Positions 10,481 to 22,295 of a stretch of 64,000 bases of DNA are shown here, one piece after another (the first letter of the stretch is position 1; every line of letters starts with the position of its first letter). Position numbers and translations under genes: made by a program. The DNA comes from Gigaspora rosea. Taxonomy: Eukaryota > Glomeromycota > Glomeromycetes > Diversisporales > Gigasporaceae. Under the pieces are notes generated by a model, which worked only from the letters and a program-made list of their open reading frames with translations, made no database searches and was not told where the DNA came from. The stretch lies in assembly GCA_003550325.1 (NCBI GenBank), contig QKWP01001087.1, positions 107,724 to 171,723 on the forward strand. Reading direction: 5' to 3'.

Positions 10481-12225
10481 GTGATCATGTAGAAACTGAA
10501 CTGAACAGAAATTTCTTCTGACGTATCCTGATACCAGCGTAGTTTTAGTTATCTTTCTATTATTTCTTCACTATATATAAATATGTACTTTGGTAAAGCT
10601 AACTGATTTATATAGTCTATATAATTTTTAACCTAGTTTTTGCAAATGATATGTTTCTTTTCTTTTGTCTTTTTGTCTATTCTTGTTTTATATTTGTTTA
10701 TTTTGGATTTCATATAGGTTTTTAGTAGTAACCCTTTTATATTTCTTTTTGTTTTCTAAATATTTGTTGTTCATATGGGTTTGGATTTAATACTCCTTGT
10801 CCTAGAGGCTAGGTAAGGAAGATCAAAGGAAAGTTAATAATGTTAGCAGGCCTTCTTGAAGGCTTAAAAAAAGAAAAAAGATGTAAAGGTAATTTCTTGC
10901 TTATCGTAAAACGGAAAGACCTTTTTATTTTGGCTTTAAGTAGCTAGATGAGCTATCTATTTCAATACCAACTTGTTTGGTATCGAAGTAGTGCAGCAGA
11001 TCGCATTTAGGTATCCGGGTACTTAGGTACTGACTGAGATAGCCAGATGATGCTAAACTTATATTATTAGATAGTACTATGTAGATGCAATAGTAAATAC
11101 AAGTAGCTTAATAAAGTATTAGTATGGCTGCTTAAAGTTAAAAAAAAACTATCAAAGGATAAAAAAATTAATTGAATATGATTTGTAATCTTAGTACTAT
11201 TATTTTAAATTGGTGCTTTTGGCATTGTTATATAAAGTTAGATAAATAAATCCAAAAAACTATAGTATCGCATAGTAAAACACATCTAATATTTATTAAT
11301 AAAACTTTAAAGTGTTATAACTTTTTTAAAACAAGCTAATTTAAAAAACTCTCTAACAAATTAATAGATTGTTAGATAAAGTAGATTTTTGTTAAAGGAT
11401 TTTTTTTATTTTTTGTTTTGAAAAAGTTATAAAGGATTAATTTTATATGAGTTTAAAAATAGACATTTAATATAGAAAAAAATATATATATATAGATTTT
11501 TAACCAATCAAAATCAATTACACAAAATTAACCAATTAAAATTAATTATATAAGTACCAAAAATTGGTACTTATCTGTATATATTAAATATCTCATATTG
11601 TACTATTATTAAAATCTATTTGTAAGACCTAAACAAAAAAAGGAATAAAGATCGTTAATAGTTTATAGAAACTAAAACTCTGAAAACTAAAGTTAAAAAT
11701 TAAACAAACAAAAACTCTAAAAAAAAATCTACTAATCTAGTATTAAAATTATTATACCAAAATAAAAGATATAAATAGGACTCTAGACATCTATGATATA
11801 GGATATATTTTTTTTAGCAAATTAGACCAAATTTGGTTAAAGGTCCAAATTTAAATTTTAGCAAATTAAAGTTAATTCAGACAATAGTTCTATTTTTAGT
11901 TATAGCAAAATGGTTGGATTTTCATATTATTATAATTTATTTTTGTTAAATTATTAAAATAAATAAAAAAGCTGATAATACTATTTATATGAAATGTTAT
12001 TAAGGCTTTGTATTATTAACAATAGTTGTAAATAAGTTAAAAAATATTAGTTTTATAAGATAACTTTTGATATTTTATTATTAAAATTTCCTCTACAATC
12101 AAGATACTTTTTAAAAAATATATATGAAAATGATCTACAAAGAAATATTGATATTTTTGAATGAAAAAAGCTATTCTGAAACAAAATTAAACCAAATAAT
12201 TTAAAATTTCAGAAAATAAATTTTA
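10481..12225. other. AT-rich stretch with small inverted repeats, no genes recognised
   Basis: No coding signal was recognised. An inverted pair of GTTATAACTTTTTTAAAACA type spans about 11311-11440 (probable MITE). A second short one, GTACCAAAAATTGGTAC, is at about 11555. Confidence 0.45.
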
Positions 12226-12231
12226 TTTATT

Positions 12232-12440
12232 TTTTTTTTCCTCTTAGGTGAGACTCACCAAATACGACCTCTTTGATTTTATTATACTACTAAAAAAAAT
12301 AGTACAAACTCATTAGACAAAGAATAATACAGCATAGGCATCATCCGATTTAGCTAAACTAAACCAAATGCGAATCACCGCACGGCATCTCAGGAGATAC
12401 CAACTATTCTATCAGCCTCGCTCTACCATACAAAGGCATT
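12232..12440 (-). mobile_element. probable tRNA-headed SINE, minus strand
   Basis: Read on the minus strand, the order is TAGAATAGTTGGTATCTCC (A-box-like D arm), then GGTGATTCGCATT (B-box-like, two deviations from consensus), then about 120 bp of body ending in an A-rich run, AAAAAAAAAATAAATAAAA, at 12220-12240. No target duplication was found. It is distinct from the two other SINE families in the window. Confidence 0.4.
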
Positions 12441-12779
12441 TCCCAGAGGAAATATCCTTGGAGGTGGGAGGAAAAAACTAAACTACTAAGGGCAAAATGA
12501 GAAAAGTGATAGAAAGTAAAAAGAGAAAACAAAAAGAAAACGAGAAAACAAATGATAGAAAAAGAAAAAAAAAAAGAAAAGCAAGGCCTCAGGTCAATTA
12601 AAACCTGGCACCAAGTGGACTATTTTAAAAATTATATGATACTAAGAAAAGTAGTCTCTACTCTAACTAAACTCAAATTATCATATGTAGGAGAAAAACT
12701 ATTACTAGAAAAAATGGCCTTTAATCTAAAAAAAACTGTAGAAATAGGTGTGTAAAAGAAACTCCGGCTATAAGAACAT

Positions 12780-13350
12780 TCTAGAATGAAATTTTGTTTC
12801 AAGGTTTCCTCAAATACGTGTTGTTTGATGTTTATTCTGAAAGACTGAAATCCACTCGTGACTTCATTCCAATATAGTAGACGCATTTCCAAATTGGGGG
12901 AGATAAACATTATTGATTTTTTGGCAGGAGTAAGCCAGAATGCCCACTTTGTCAAAATTTCAAAAAAGACCAAAGGGACGAGAAACTGTTCCAAGAGGTC
13001 CAACTTGTTTTATGGGTTTAAAACCATATAAGTTTTGTAGTCTACAGAAAAATATGCAGTTTTTATAAAGTTCAAACATGTTTGAGCTTGATGACAAAGA
13101 CTTCCGGTTACTCAGTAACCAACTACTATTCGATAGTTTTTGTGTTTTACTCTAGGGAGACCTATTCCAAGACTTCTTTTTTAGCTCTTTTTCAGTTGCC
13201 CCAAGTAGAACTCTTGTTTCTGAATATTTTAAAAGAAGTTTTGTAGTAAGAGGTTGCATATTATTTATAGATTTCTACAGTTCAGTTGTCATGGAAAAGT
13301 TGGTCCAGATGATTGTTGGAAAGAGTTGAGTTTAAAAATAAATTTTATCT
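12780..13350 (+). repeat. dispersed repeat R, copy 2
   Basis: Contains the stretch shared with 10.1-10.48 kb. One plus-strand frame runs from about 12925 to 13330 with two stops and contains GDLFQDFFFSSFSVAPSRTL. This may be an old coding sequence of unknown function, or the reverse strand may have been the coding one. It is not assignable to a family. Confidence 0.35.
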
Positions 13351-13884
13351 AGCTATCTATTACTTTTAATAGTATGTAGTAACTTGTTTATTTGAACTTG
13401 TAAACATTAGAGCAAGTACTATAATTTTTTTGTTTTTATTAAAAATTAAAAATTTTAGAAAATCCTAAATCTAGAAATAAAATTAAAAATCTAAATATTT
13501 TTATCAAAATTGATCTGTTTTTGATAAAATTTTAACTAAAAATAACTGAATAACATATTTTTCAACTTAGTAGCTTTTTAGAGGTTTTATTTTGAGAAAG
13601 TTCTTCTGTAAGCATTTAAAATTAGAAAAAAACTTGCAAAAACATAAATATCGAAATAACAAAAACATTAATATCTTTATAAGTTTTTAATATTTTTAAA
13701 ATTTTACAAGTTGAGGATATGCACTTCAAATTTGATTAGTAAAAGTTTTTAAGTTAATATAGTAGAATTTTTCACAAATTATCGCCAAATATATTTTTTT
13801 TTTGACAGTCTTGCCGGTGTTATTTTTAGTGATTTATAATGACTGTAGTTGTTATTTATTTCCACTATTACAGCCCAACTACCC
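13351..13884. other. AT-rich, no feature recognised
   Basis: Long A/T runs and no plausible coding frame or paired terminal repeats. Confidence 0.4.
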
Positions 13885-14231
13885 CTAGCTTTTTGCTTTT
13901 GCAATGCCTAGAAGCGACCCGTCTTTACCAACCACCGCAGTGGCCGGAAATCTTTGCAGTCAGTTTTCAGACTGTTTGCGCCATAAGTTCATATAGTATC
14001 TCATAATATCCAGACTTAGGCATCACATTACGTCTCGTGATTTCAGTTATTCCAAATCAGGGTTCTGGCACAGCCTCATCGTCGTAAACTTGATTGTTGA
14101 TCACTGCTCATTCTAGGATCCTAATTTGGTCTAGCCTAGCTGGCTTTCTTAAAATCGCCGCCACTTGGGTTTGAACTGGCAACCTTGCGATTTGCGATCT
14201 TGGAGCATAACCGCTATGCTATCGGACCCAA
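13885..14231 (-). mobile_element. tRNA-derived SINE, family 1, diverged copy
   Basis: On the minus strand the head reads GGGTCCGATAGCATAGCGG, with A box TAGCATAGCGG, followed by GGTTGCCAGTTCAAACCC, with B box AGTTCAAACCC. This matches the SINE at 8177 almost base for base over the tRNA part. The body is shorter and diverged, and the tail is GCAAAAGCAAAAAGC. No clear target duplication remains, so this copy is older. Confidence 0.75.
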
Positions 14232-14320
14232 GATCATTATCACCAAATATTATCATATTAAGCTTAGTAAAAATTAATATTTATATTTCAATTAGTATAA
14301 ATTTTAAAGCAATATATAGA

Positions 14321-14383
14321 GTGAAGTTAATAGAAATGGGACAAATTTATTAGATAAATTTGTCCTATTTCTATTGACTTCAC
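14321..14383. repeat. near-perfect hairpin, 29-bp arms
   Basis: GTGAAGTTAATAGAAATGGG and its inverted copy surround a short TTAGA-type loop with two mismatches in 29 bp. Weaker symmetry extends outward. This is likely a tiny foldback MITE. Confidence 0.75.
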
Positions 14384-14500
14384 CTCATATATTAATTTTA
14401 AATCTAGAGAAATTGTAAAATGATGTGCAATATTTACAATACAACTAGAAAACAGATACTGTTAGTGTCCAAAGTCAAAATAACAATTAATAAATACAAG

Positions 14501-15232
14501 TTTATTTAGTGCATTAAGTTAGTAAAATTTTGTGAATTATAAGAGTTTATAGCAAAATTCTAAATATATGAGCTGATTTACAGAATTGCTAATATCTCTT
14601 AATCTACTAACCTGATTATGATAATTTAGCTACCAAAATATTTGTCTTGATGAGATGATTCTAACAAGCACAAAATTGCTAAAATCCAATTACAGGATCC
14701 TAAGAACACTCAAGTTTTGTGCAATTTTAATAGTATTTTTTTGAATTACTATTTAATTTATAATCTACTAATCTGTTTTAGGTATTTAGTCCCAAAATGA
14801 TCATCTCGATGCACTAATTCTAACAAGCTCTAAATCATTTAACCATAAGCACAAGAACCTGAGATTAGGGTAAATTATTTTGGGCTTGTTAGATCATTGC
14901 ATTAAGGCGATCATTTTGGTGGCTAAATTACTCAAAAGGGATCAGTAAAATCACAAGTTATTCAATTTTAAAGGCATTTTCATAGTAATTCAAAAAAATA
15001 CTATTAAAATTGCACAAAACTTGAGCATTCTCAGGATCCTGTAATTGGATTTTAGCAATTTTTGTGCTCATTAGAATCATCTTATCGAGGCAAATATTTT
15101 GGTAGCTAAATTATCATAATCAGATTAGTAGATCAAGAGATATCACAATTCTATAAATCAGCTCATATAAGAATCTTATAATTTACAAATTTTTATTAAT
15201 TAATTCTAACTTTATGCACTAAGTAAACTTGT
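14501..15232. mobile_element. large palindromic element built from the TGAGA module
   Basis: The outer arms read AAGTTTATTTAGTGCATTAA and its inverse. Inner arms begin ATATGAGCTGATTTA and end with the inverse. Inside are four mirror-arranged copies of the module that contains CCAAAATG, GATGAGATGATTCTAACAAG and CAGGATCCTAAGA. The interior parallels the PIF/Harbinger-like MITEs at 264 and 57.9-60.0 kb, but the ends differ. No coding capacity. Confidence 0.7.
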
Positions 15233-15578
15233 TCAGCATCTAAAATACATCAAATTATTAAAATTATTTTTATTTTATTTGAAATTTAGTAAAAAGATGC
15301 ATAATTTTGGATTTTTGATCAAAAAAGTCAAATTTAAGCATTTTTTTATTAAATCTCAAGTAAAATAAAAACAATATTGCCAATTTAATATATTTAAAAA
15401 GACATTTACTATTTGTACATGGGGTGTTTGAACATGGGTATATAAAACTAGCCAATATCACAAAACATCAATTATGAAACCTTTTTTCAGCTTCTACTAT
15501 AGCAAAAAAAAATTCTTTGTAAAATTTTGGTATAAACTATATTTTATTCCAACCCCAAACCTATCCTTACCCTAACTA

Positions 15579-15915
15579 CAGTCAAACCTCCATAAATGTA
15601 ACTTGTAGGGACAAGCCTACAATATGCATTTAGAAAAGTTTGTATTTAGAGAGCTAATTAAACTGTAGCTTTAAAAATTAGATTATCTAGTTCATGTAAC
15701 TTTTACCAAAAACTGTATAACCTATCTTAAATACTAAAATTTGATTGGCTATATGCATTTAGAAGATTAGTGTGATATAAAATGTTATTCAAGAGAACAT
15801 GCAGTTACAGAATATAGAACATGTATTTAGCACTAATAACATCTTACAGAAAGAAAAACTATACATTTAGGAAAGTATTGTATTTATGGAAGTTGTATTT
15901 ATGGAGGTCTGACTG
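15579..15915. mobile_element. Tc1/mariner-like MITE, 337 bp
   Basis: The ends CAGTCAAACCTCCATAAAT and inverted CAGTCAGACCTCCATAAAT differ by one base. They are flanked by TA at 15577-15578 and 15916-15917. The interior holds repeated ATGCATTTAGARRA units. The terminal sequence resembles the ends of the elements at 4209 and 40225. Confidence 0.85.
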
Positions 15916-16040
15916 TATAAGCAAAGGTTTAATTTTTATTCGTAGAAATTGTTTTGGTTAGCATATTATACAAATTTGCAAATCACAGAATTAATAAAAT
16001 AATACTACTCTAACACCACTAACTTATTGTTAACCCTAAC

Positions 16041-16303
16041 CCTAAACTAAACTCCAAGTCTACAATAATACAATTTATCTAAAACTAACATAACCGCTAA
16101 CATAATCGTTCTCCTTGACCCTAAACTAAACTCCAAAGCTACTCATCAATTGTTAATTGCCAGGAGATGAACCTAAGCTAAACTCCAAGTCTACAATAAT
16201 ACAATTTATCTAAAACTAACATAACCGCTAACATAATCATTCTCCTTGACCCTAAACTAAACTCCAAAGCTACTCATCAATTGTTAATTGCCAGGAGATG
16301 AAT
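16041..16303. repeat. tandem duplication, unit about 131 bp
   Basis: Two nearly identical consecutive units, each starting CTAARCTAAACTCCAAGTC and ending CCAGGAGATGAA, with only a few differences. The unit start abuts TAACCCTAACCCTAAAC, a telomere-like stretch. Confidence 0.85.
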
Positions 16304-16329
16304 CTACAATCTAGGATACAATAATATGT

Positions 16330-17080
16330 AGCATGATACCGTTCAACAATAATACCAATAAAAAGACACTATAAAACAATGATAACAATAAAGTAATAAA
16401 ATAACTAACATGACTACCCAGCAAACAATGCTCCATATCTATAAACCACACATAATTTCATCCACATTAAATGACGCCTCCAGAAAATAGGTGCTACCAA
16501 ATCACTAGCAAACAATAGCTTTACAAAATGGTGAACTACATACGATATCACACAAATGATGATCCAAAGAAACAGTAATATCAAATATAACCACACCTGC
16601 AAATGAAGAAATGATAAGCTGCAAAAAGAAAACTAGTTAGTGAAAGCAATTGTAATATTACAAAAAAAAAAGTCTATACTTATCAAGATAAAGCACCAAT
16701 TCTGACTTCATTAGCAAATGACGAAACAACAGTTCAAAGCGCGACTGTAAAAACCCCAATGTCATTACTTACTATACAATGACACCAATAACGTGGCAAC
16801 AATATGAAAAGTGTACTACAACTAAAACCTAATTATTACGAAACCAACGGCACTAATTATGATACCAATAATGATACAAACAATAACACCAATGATGACA
16901 CCAACTCAATACCAATGGCGACACCAATGACGACAGCAATTATGAAATAGCACTATAAAAAAATAATAACCTATTGATCTGTTAATATATGCAGTAGTAA
17001 AAAAAAATTTTTTTATACTTATATGCAGATCCTGCAGGCATGTGTAACCAGAAATTCTCCCAGTTAAACATATATAATTT
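16330..17080. other. ACCAATAATGA-type simple repeat region, no gene
   Basis: Loose repeats of ACCAATRATGACACC type are scattered from 16330 and become dense at 16860-16935. No plausible reading frame. Confidence 0.45.
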
Positions 17081-17084
17081 TTAA

Positions 17085-17363
17085 TAGATAATTTCAAATG
17101 ACCATAACAGGGCATCGGGTTTTTAAAATGACCCAATAACTGGTCACCAGTCATTTGAGTCATTTGGGTCATTTCAAGTCATTTACTATCACTGACCCAT
17201 ACAGGTCACCCACGGGTTGACCCATAGGTGATCCACGGGTTGACCAACGGGTTGACCCATGGGTGACCCGCAGATTGTCCACCCAGGTGGGCTATAATTC
17301 AACCTGGGTTACCTGCCCACTCGCGGGTAACCCAGGTAATGCTTATCCAGGTCTGAACACTAA
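17085..17363. repeat. GTCATTT and GGGTTGACC subterminal repeats
   Basis: Repeated AAATGACC/GGTCATTT units end in GTCATTTACTATCACTG, which matches the right end of the element at 32476-33280. A second cluster of CACGGGTTGACCCATGGGTG units follows to 17363. This is probably the right end of one MITE abutting another. The left ends were not found. Confidence 0.45.
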
Positions 17364-17442
17364 TTTAAACTAAGTTATTTGGTAGTAAAAATCATAAATC
17401 AACCTATAAAATATATAATTTTTTAAATTTTGTATATATTTA

Positions 17443-17577
17443 GAGAGGTGTTAAAATTAGATGATTTTTTAGAAAAGGTAAAAAAGTTGAATAAGGAATC
17501 TAACCAAATATGTATTAAAAAAGAGAAGAAGAGTAGGTCTCTAATAAAAAATAATTAGATAATTAATAACATATCCT
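17443..17577 (+). mobile_element. short MITE 'M150', diverged copy
   Basis: Matches the element at 59048-59197 over its length, with TAGATGATTTTTTAG near the left and AATTAGATAATTAATAACAT at the right. TTA flanks both ends. Confidence 0.65.
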
Positions 17578-17748
17578 TTAATATTCAATGAATTTTGGCA
17601 AATATTCAAATATTTATTCAAAATTTTTAAATAAATATTAAAATATAAAAAGATTAAACAAATAAATATTTAAATTCTTATTTTTGAATAAGTCAGATCT
17701 TTACTCATAATAATAATTTCTATTTTTGCCAAAATATCATTAAATAGT

Positions 17749-17839
17749 ATATATATAAGGATTAAATATAACACCTACTCTAAATCAATTGTTATTTATT
17801 AAGGTGTTACCTATACTATATTTAATCCTATATATTAAT
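17749..17839. repeat. palindrome, about 30-bp arms
   Basis: AAGGATTAAATATAACACCT and its inverse, with a short AATTGTTATTTATT-type centre. Confidence 0.6.
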
Positions 17840-18033
17840 ATCAATATTCTGTTTCAACATTTCATAGTAGATTTCTAAGACTATATATCATCATTTTTTT
17901 TGCCAGCTGCAAAATCTGTTTGTTTTGTCTTTGGATAGTAACCCTTTGATGGCCTAACCTTGGTTTATTACTTAGGTTCTTGTTCTCTTACTATTTTTTT
18001 TTTATCTAATAACACAATGTACTTTTATTACAG

Positions 18034-18309
18034 TAAACCTACTTTGCTGTCTCATGCATTGAAAGCTTTGGGACTTTCAGATAGGTGAGCAAAAAACAAA
18101 TTATATTGCTTATACAAAGGAAGATGCATTTTTGTGGCTAAAAAGCAATGCAAATATTTTCACTATCGAAATCACATGAAGAACATTAGTACAATTTGCA
18201 TATGCAATGTACTATATATGAATGAAATTTCATGGGCCTACATGTGATTCTTCAGGTGCAGAAAAGCTTTTGTCAAGCGCTGTAGTTTTATTTTGGTACA
18301 GTGTGCCAA
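18034..18309 (+). pseudogene. candidate pair of exons of an unknown gene
   Basis: Exon A (18034-18084) follows a TATTACAG acceptor and ends at a GTGAGC donor. Exon B (18256-18309) follows a TTCTTCAG acceptor and ends at a GTAAGT donor. Joined across a 171-bp intron, the reading stays open and gives KPTLLSHALKALGLSDR followed by a basic, Cys-containing segment of about 18 residues. A possible third exon after TTTATCAG at 18396 reads only a few codons before a stop. No start codon or upstream exon was found, and I do not recognise the peptide. The coupled canonical splice sites with a preserved frame are the only evidence, so this may be a gene relic or chance. Confidence 0.3.
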
Positions 18310-18612
18310 GTAAGTTCTTGAAATTCCTTTTCTAAAAATTTATGAAGCTTCCATTATTGACATATTGAAATACCATTATGTATTCATCTTTATCAGTATT
18401 TTTGGTTAACCCATAAATAAGAAACAACCTGACTTTTCTGGCACTTTACAAGAACCCTGAACAACTTTACTTAGGCGACAGAAGTAGGTTCTTGAAGTAC
18501 TGCTAAAAAAATCTACATCTCATATGTTAATCAAACTGCATAAATTTATTAAAAATGAATTAGTCTTAATGAATTAGTCCAGTACTTTGAAACAACATGA
18601 GGATTGTTAATG

Positions 18613-18990
18613 TCATATAAGGTCTTGAGTGCAACGACGCGACGCTAGATTGTTCACTTTCGTATTCATCATCACCATTATCTTCTTTTTTAATTTCCAT
18701 TGCTCGTTACCATCCAACCAGGTTGCAGAGGATATATAGCCAAATTCACCTTTGTCAATTATTTTAATACCAGCAAATCTATCGAATGGAACCCATTCAA
18801 TCATACAATGATAGTTAGAAATTCTAAGTTGAAATTCTTTTACGCAATCATCAATGTATTTGTTTCCGCTTGTCCATCCTTGAATAATTATGTCTGGATC
18901 GCAAAATCTGACACCACGTTTCACTCGTGTTATATTCATTGCAATGTGCACGTTTTCTTTGTTCAATGTATCGAGCATCATAATTAACAT
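18613..18990 (-). pseudogene. truncated tyrosine-kinase-like protein kinase fragment
   Basis: The 125-codon minus-strand frame contains a linker typical of Glomeromycotina kinases: WTSGNKYIDDCVKEFQL, then MIEWVPFDRF, then a glycine-loop region DKGEFGYISSATWLDG in place of the usual GKGGFG...ATWxDG. The reading then diverges where the VALK strand with the ATP-binding lysine should be, so the lysine, HRD and DFG parts are missing. In intact members the kinase would autophosphorylate or signal in the cytoplasm. This stub cannot. Sel1-repeat sequence lies just upstream on the same strand, and kinase-Sel1 combinations are known in this group, though usually with the kinase first. Probably a rearranged gene fragment. 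Confidence 0.6.
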
Positions 18991-19029
18991 AAGGCAGACA
19001 ATAAATAGAATATTTGCTTAACTAATTAT

Positions 19030-19349
19030 AAAGTTTCTCTTCATTCTTTTCCATATCAATTCCATATCGTTAACAAATGGCAGTTTTAAAGATTCACATG
19101 GTGTTACTCGCCTCTGCAGACCTCAGATAATAATTGAACGCCTTTTGTTTATCCTTCCTAATACCCATTCTCCATGAACGTCCCTTCTGAATTGCCAACA
19201 ATGTAGGATTGCTTATAATATTTGAAGTCCTCATGTTTGTCCTTTAAGATGCCGACGTTGAACAGGTTTTTCCATCCCTGTTCATAATCAGCGCCCGTTT
19301 GATTCATCTTTTTACAACAAATATTAAAAATTTTTTTATTAGATAGCAA
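19030..19349 (-). pseudogene. Sel1-repeat fragment, frameshifted
   Basis: The minus-strand frame 19349-19158 reads KDKHEDFKYYKQSYIVGNSE, a degenerate Sel1 repeat (consensus KDxxKAFxYYxKSAExGNxxG). After a frameshift near 19170 a second repeat reads GIRKDKQKAFNYYLRSAEAS, and a third partial one reads RYGIDMEKNEEK. Sel1 repeats are helix-turn-helix protein-binding scaffolds. The stops and the shift make this a pseudogene. It is followed on the same strand by the kinase stub and preceded by a 59-bp homopolymer. Confidence 0.6.
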
Positions 19350-19379
19350 TCTTCACACCAATCTTAAAAACAAACCAAA

Positions 19380-19381
<2 letters not shown>

Positions 19382-19440
<59 letters not shown>
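19382..19440. repeat. poly-A run of 59 bases
   Basis: Uninterrupted A on the plus strand. It lies on the upstream side of the minus-strand Sel1 relic, so it is not a simple retroposition tail of that relic. Confidence 0.85.
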
Positions 19441-19444
<4 letters not shown>

Positions 19445-21522
19445 GCTTAATCTTTAATCTCATTTTATTTATGCCAAATACTGAGATATGAAACATGTAT
19501 GGGCGTGAGCAATTGTGGTTTGATGTAGTGTTTACATAGGACGTAACAAGGATGTCATAAGTCTACGTTTATAGAACGGACTTAACAGATAGTAAACTCC
19601 ATTCGGAATTTCATTGCCAACTCTAGAGATAGAATTTTAGTTGGCGGTGAAAAATAATTTGTAAATCAAGGGCATTATGCAGTATTGTTTTTCCGTTTTA
19701 ATGCAAAAAATTTTCTTTATTTCTTTATTAGTTTAATTTTGTATTTTTACTAGCAGATGGCCTATGGCTTCTTAATAGACTTTATGATATAGTACAATGT
19801 TAAGCGTTAACGATGTTGAATAGTTTCTAAGCCAATACGTATATGTTACGCGTTATTTTATATAAAGCAGAAGAAAATATGAAAAGATTATAGCCAGGCA
19901 TATGAAGTCCCATGAAGGTAAAAAATATTGGAATTTGAAAGGTAATTAATATTATTTATCTATTATGTAGGCCAATTTTATAATTAGAAATCCTTCAATT
20001 AATTAAAAGAAAGTTGATGTTGAATAAGTTGAGGTCAAATATGAATTAATCGAAGTGAAATAATATTTTGTGAGAACATATATTATTTAGTTTGTTTCAT
20101 GATAATAACTATTTTGTTTCTCCAAAAAAAATCGTATCTTAAATAAAAAAGACAAATGTTAAGAAAAATATAGAGTGGTAAGAATCCGAATAACTTGATT
20201 TAATATTTATTTGAATGTGTATTATCTATTTTGAATTCGAAAAAGTTTTTCTAAAAAGTATCTTTTTCTGTAAATCATTTCTAACTATTTATATCGAGAC
20301 ATTAAAAATTACTACATACTACCAATGGCATTCAATGCCAGTTACAATTTTAGGGCTAAAATATAGTGTTACGGTGCAGTTATTAAGATAGAGGTTTATG
20401 TATATTTAGTTAATAAGGTTTTGGGGGGGGCTCTGAGCATTTTTACTTAGAACCCGACTAATTACTTAATACGTTTTTGAGATATAGCAATTTCTGGTAG
20501 GAAATAGCCAATATCTAGGACATTTGAATCACCCAAAGTAATATATCGGAGTCAATTTTAACTACAAAATTACCGGATGATTTAATCTGCTCATTTTCTG
20601 CCGATGTTTTTCCAAAACGAAACTTAGAAATCACAGTCGGAAGTAGCATTACCAGTACTAAACTATTGAATTTTTTATATTGCGTGTATAAAGAATATAA
20701 AAAAGCGGAGAATTTCCGACTGTTTGAAAATCGGGCCATAAATTTACAAGTATTTAAGTTAGTGAATCCGAAGCTGAAATTTTATTCATAAGGTATAAAA
20801 AAGTTATTTTATTATTGTATTTCCGTGTTTAAATAAATATATTTATTAATTTTATATTTTAGGCACTTGATTGCCTTGAAAAGTCTAAAAATCTTCCCAA
20901 ACAAAAAAATGGCTTGAAGTATTGAATCGATATTTAAAAAATGGCAGATGATATTAAAGATTCCGACGAGCAAATATGCTTCCAAAAATTTGGAGTGGCG
21001 TAAGAAAAATACCTTTTACTGGTAGCATTAAATTCAAGTTTAAAATTTTGAATTGGATGTAAATGCATTTTATACATTCGAATTGAATGTATTTCTTTTC
21101 TTTTCTTTTTTTCGATTATTTCTTAAAAAAAAAAAACTTAGATTGTTTCTTTAAAAAAATTGAATATTTAAAAAAACTTCGATTATTTCTCGTGACATTG
21201 TGATTGCTATTCTTTGCACAGATTGAAATAAAAGCGATTACGTAACTTATTTAGATGGCGATACTAGGTGCGCGTTAGGTTTGTGGTATGAGCCGTTGGT
21301 AAAATAAACTATCTATGAAATGAAATAAAATATCTATGAAATAATCTTGTCTGCGAATTAATTGCCCGTAATTGGATGTCAGTGAAATGATACGGAGCCT
21401 TTTTCAATTTATGCCGAACATCAGTTGTTATGTGTCATTTCTTTTGTTTTCATTATACTAGAATCGACCTTATCACCTTTTTTTCTTCACATTTACGGAT
21501 TTGCAGGTATATATCTCATGAC
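19441..21522. other. no gene recognised
   Basis: Moderately AT-rich unique-looking sequence. Short frames (for example the minus strand at 20515-20739) have no recognisable domain. MADDIKDSDEQICFQKFGVA at about 20941-21000 follows ATG but ends at once in a stop. No paired terminal repeats were found. Confidence 0.4.
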
Positions 21523-21530
21523 CCGTAAGA

Positions 21531-22066
21531 CAGTGTTGGCATTTATTGGAATTGGAATATTTATCCAATTGGAATTGGAACATTTGAACTAGTCCAAAAT
21601 ATTCCAATAAAAATTTGGACCGGGGGATCAGGGTCCATTAAAATTAGCCAATTAGATTTCCATCACGTGGTACAATTTTATTGGACAAAAATTAGTAATG
21701 CGAAATTTTGATACCGAGATAAACAAGACCGACAAACTGCATATTGATTACATAAATTTGCCATTTGGTCTAATAAGAAAATATGGTATAAAAATATGTA
21801 TTTTTTACCCATATTGATATTACTGTATTAATATGATTGAAGTAATGATACGTAAAAAATTTTTTTAAATATTTAAAATTGAATAAATTGAAATTGGACT
21901 GGAATTGGACTGGAATTGGACTATATCCAATAAATAAATAATAAAATTTGGATATTGTCCAATGCCAATGGTCTCAATATGTATTGGAATTTTTTGGACT
22001 AGTCCGAATTCCAATAGTCCAATAATTCAATAAAATTTTATTGATCATTGTCCAATGCCAACACTG
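21531..22066. mobile_element. hAT-like MITE, 536 bp
   Basis: The termini CAGTGTTGGCA and TGCCAACACTG are perfect inverses. They are flanked by CCGTAAGA and TCGTAAGA, an 8-bp duplication with one mismatch, typical of hAT. The interior is built of TTGGAATTGGA and CCAATTCCAAT units. No transposase. Confidence 0.85.
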
Positions 22067-22295
22067 TCGTAAGATGTTTGATCGAATTTTAGGGACTTCC
22101 ATCGACCAAAGGAAAAATAAGTAAATTTGATTGATCGAAAATCCTATAAAAAGTTAAGTGTCTAAATATATTTAAAAATCCAGATTTTCAATATAATCCA
22201 ACGCTCAAGCAGTGGTGGTTAATATTTTCAGATTCTTCGTATCGGTAGCTTAAGCATAGAATTAATTCGAGAATGCCTTTTGCCTTGAAAATCAC

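Noticed and set aside
12632-13003. 123-codon minus-strand open frame
   Set aside because: It overlaps the repeat R copy and an A/T-rich run, and has no recognisable domain.
16041-16303. Interstitial telomere or subtelomeric array
   Set aside because: Only a few CCCTAA units are present beside a 131-bp tandem duplication. There is no extended telomeric run.
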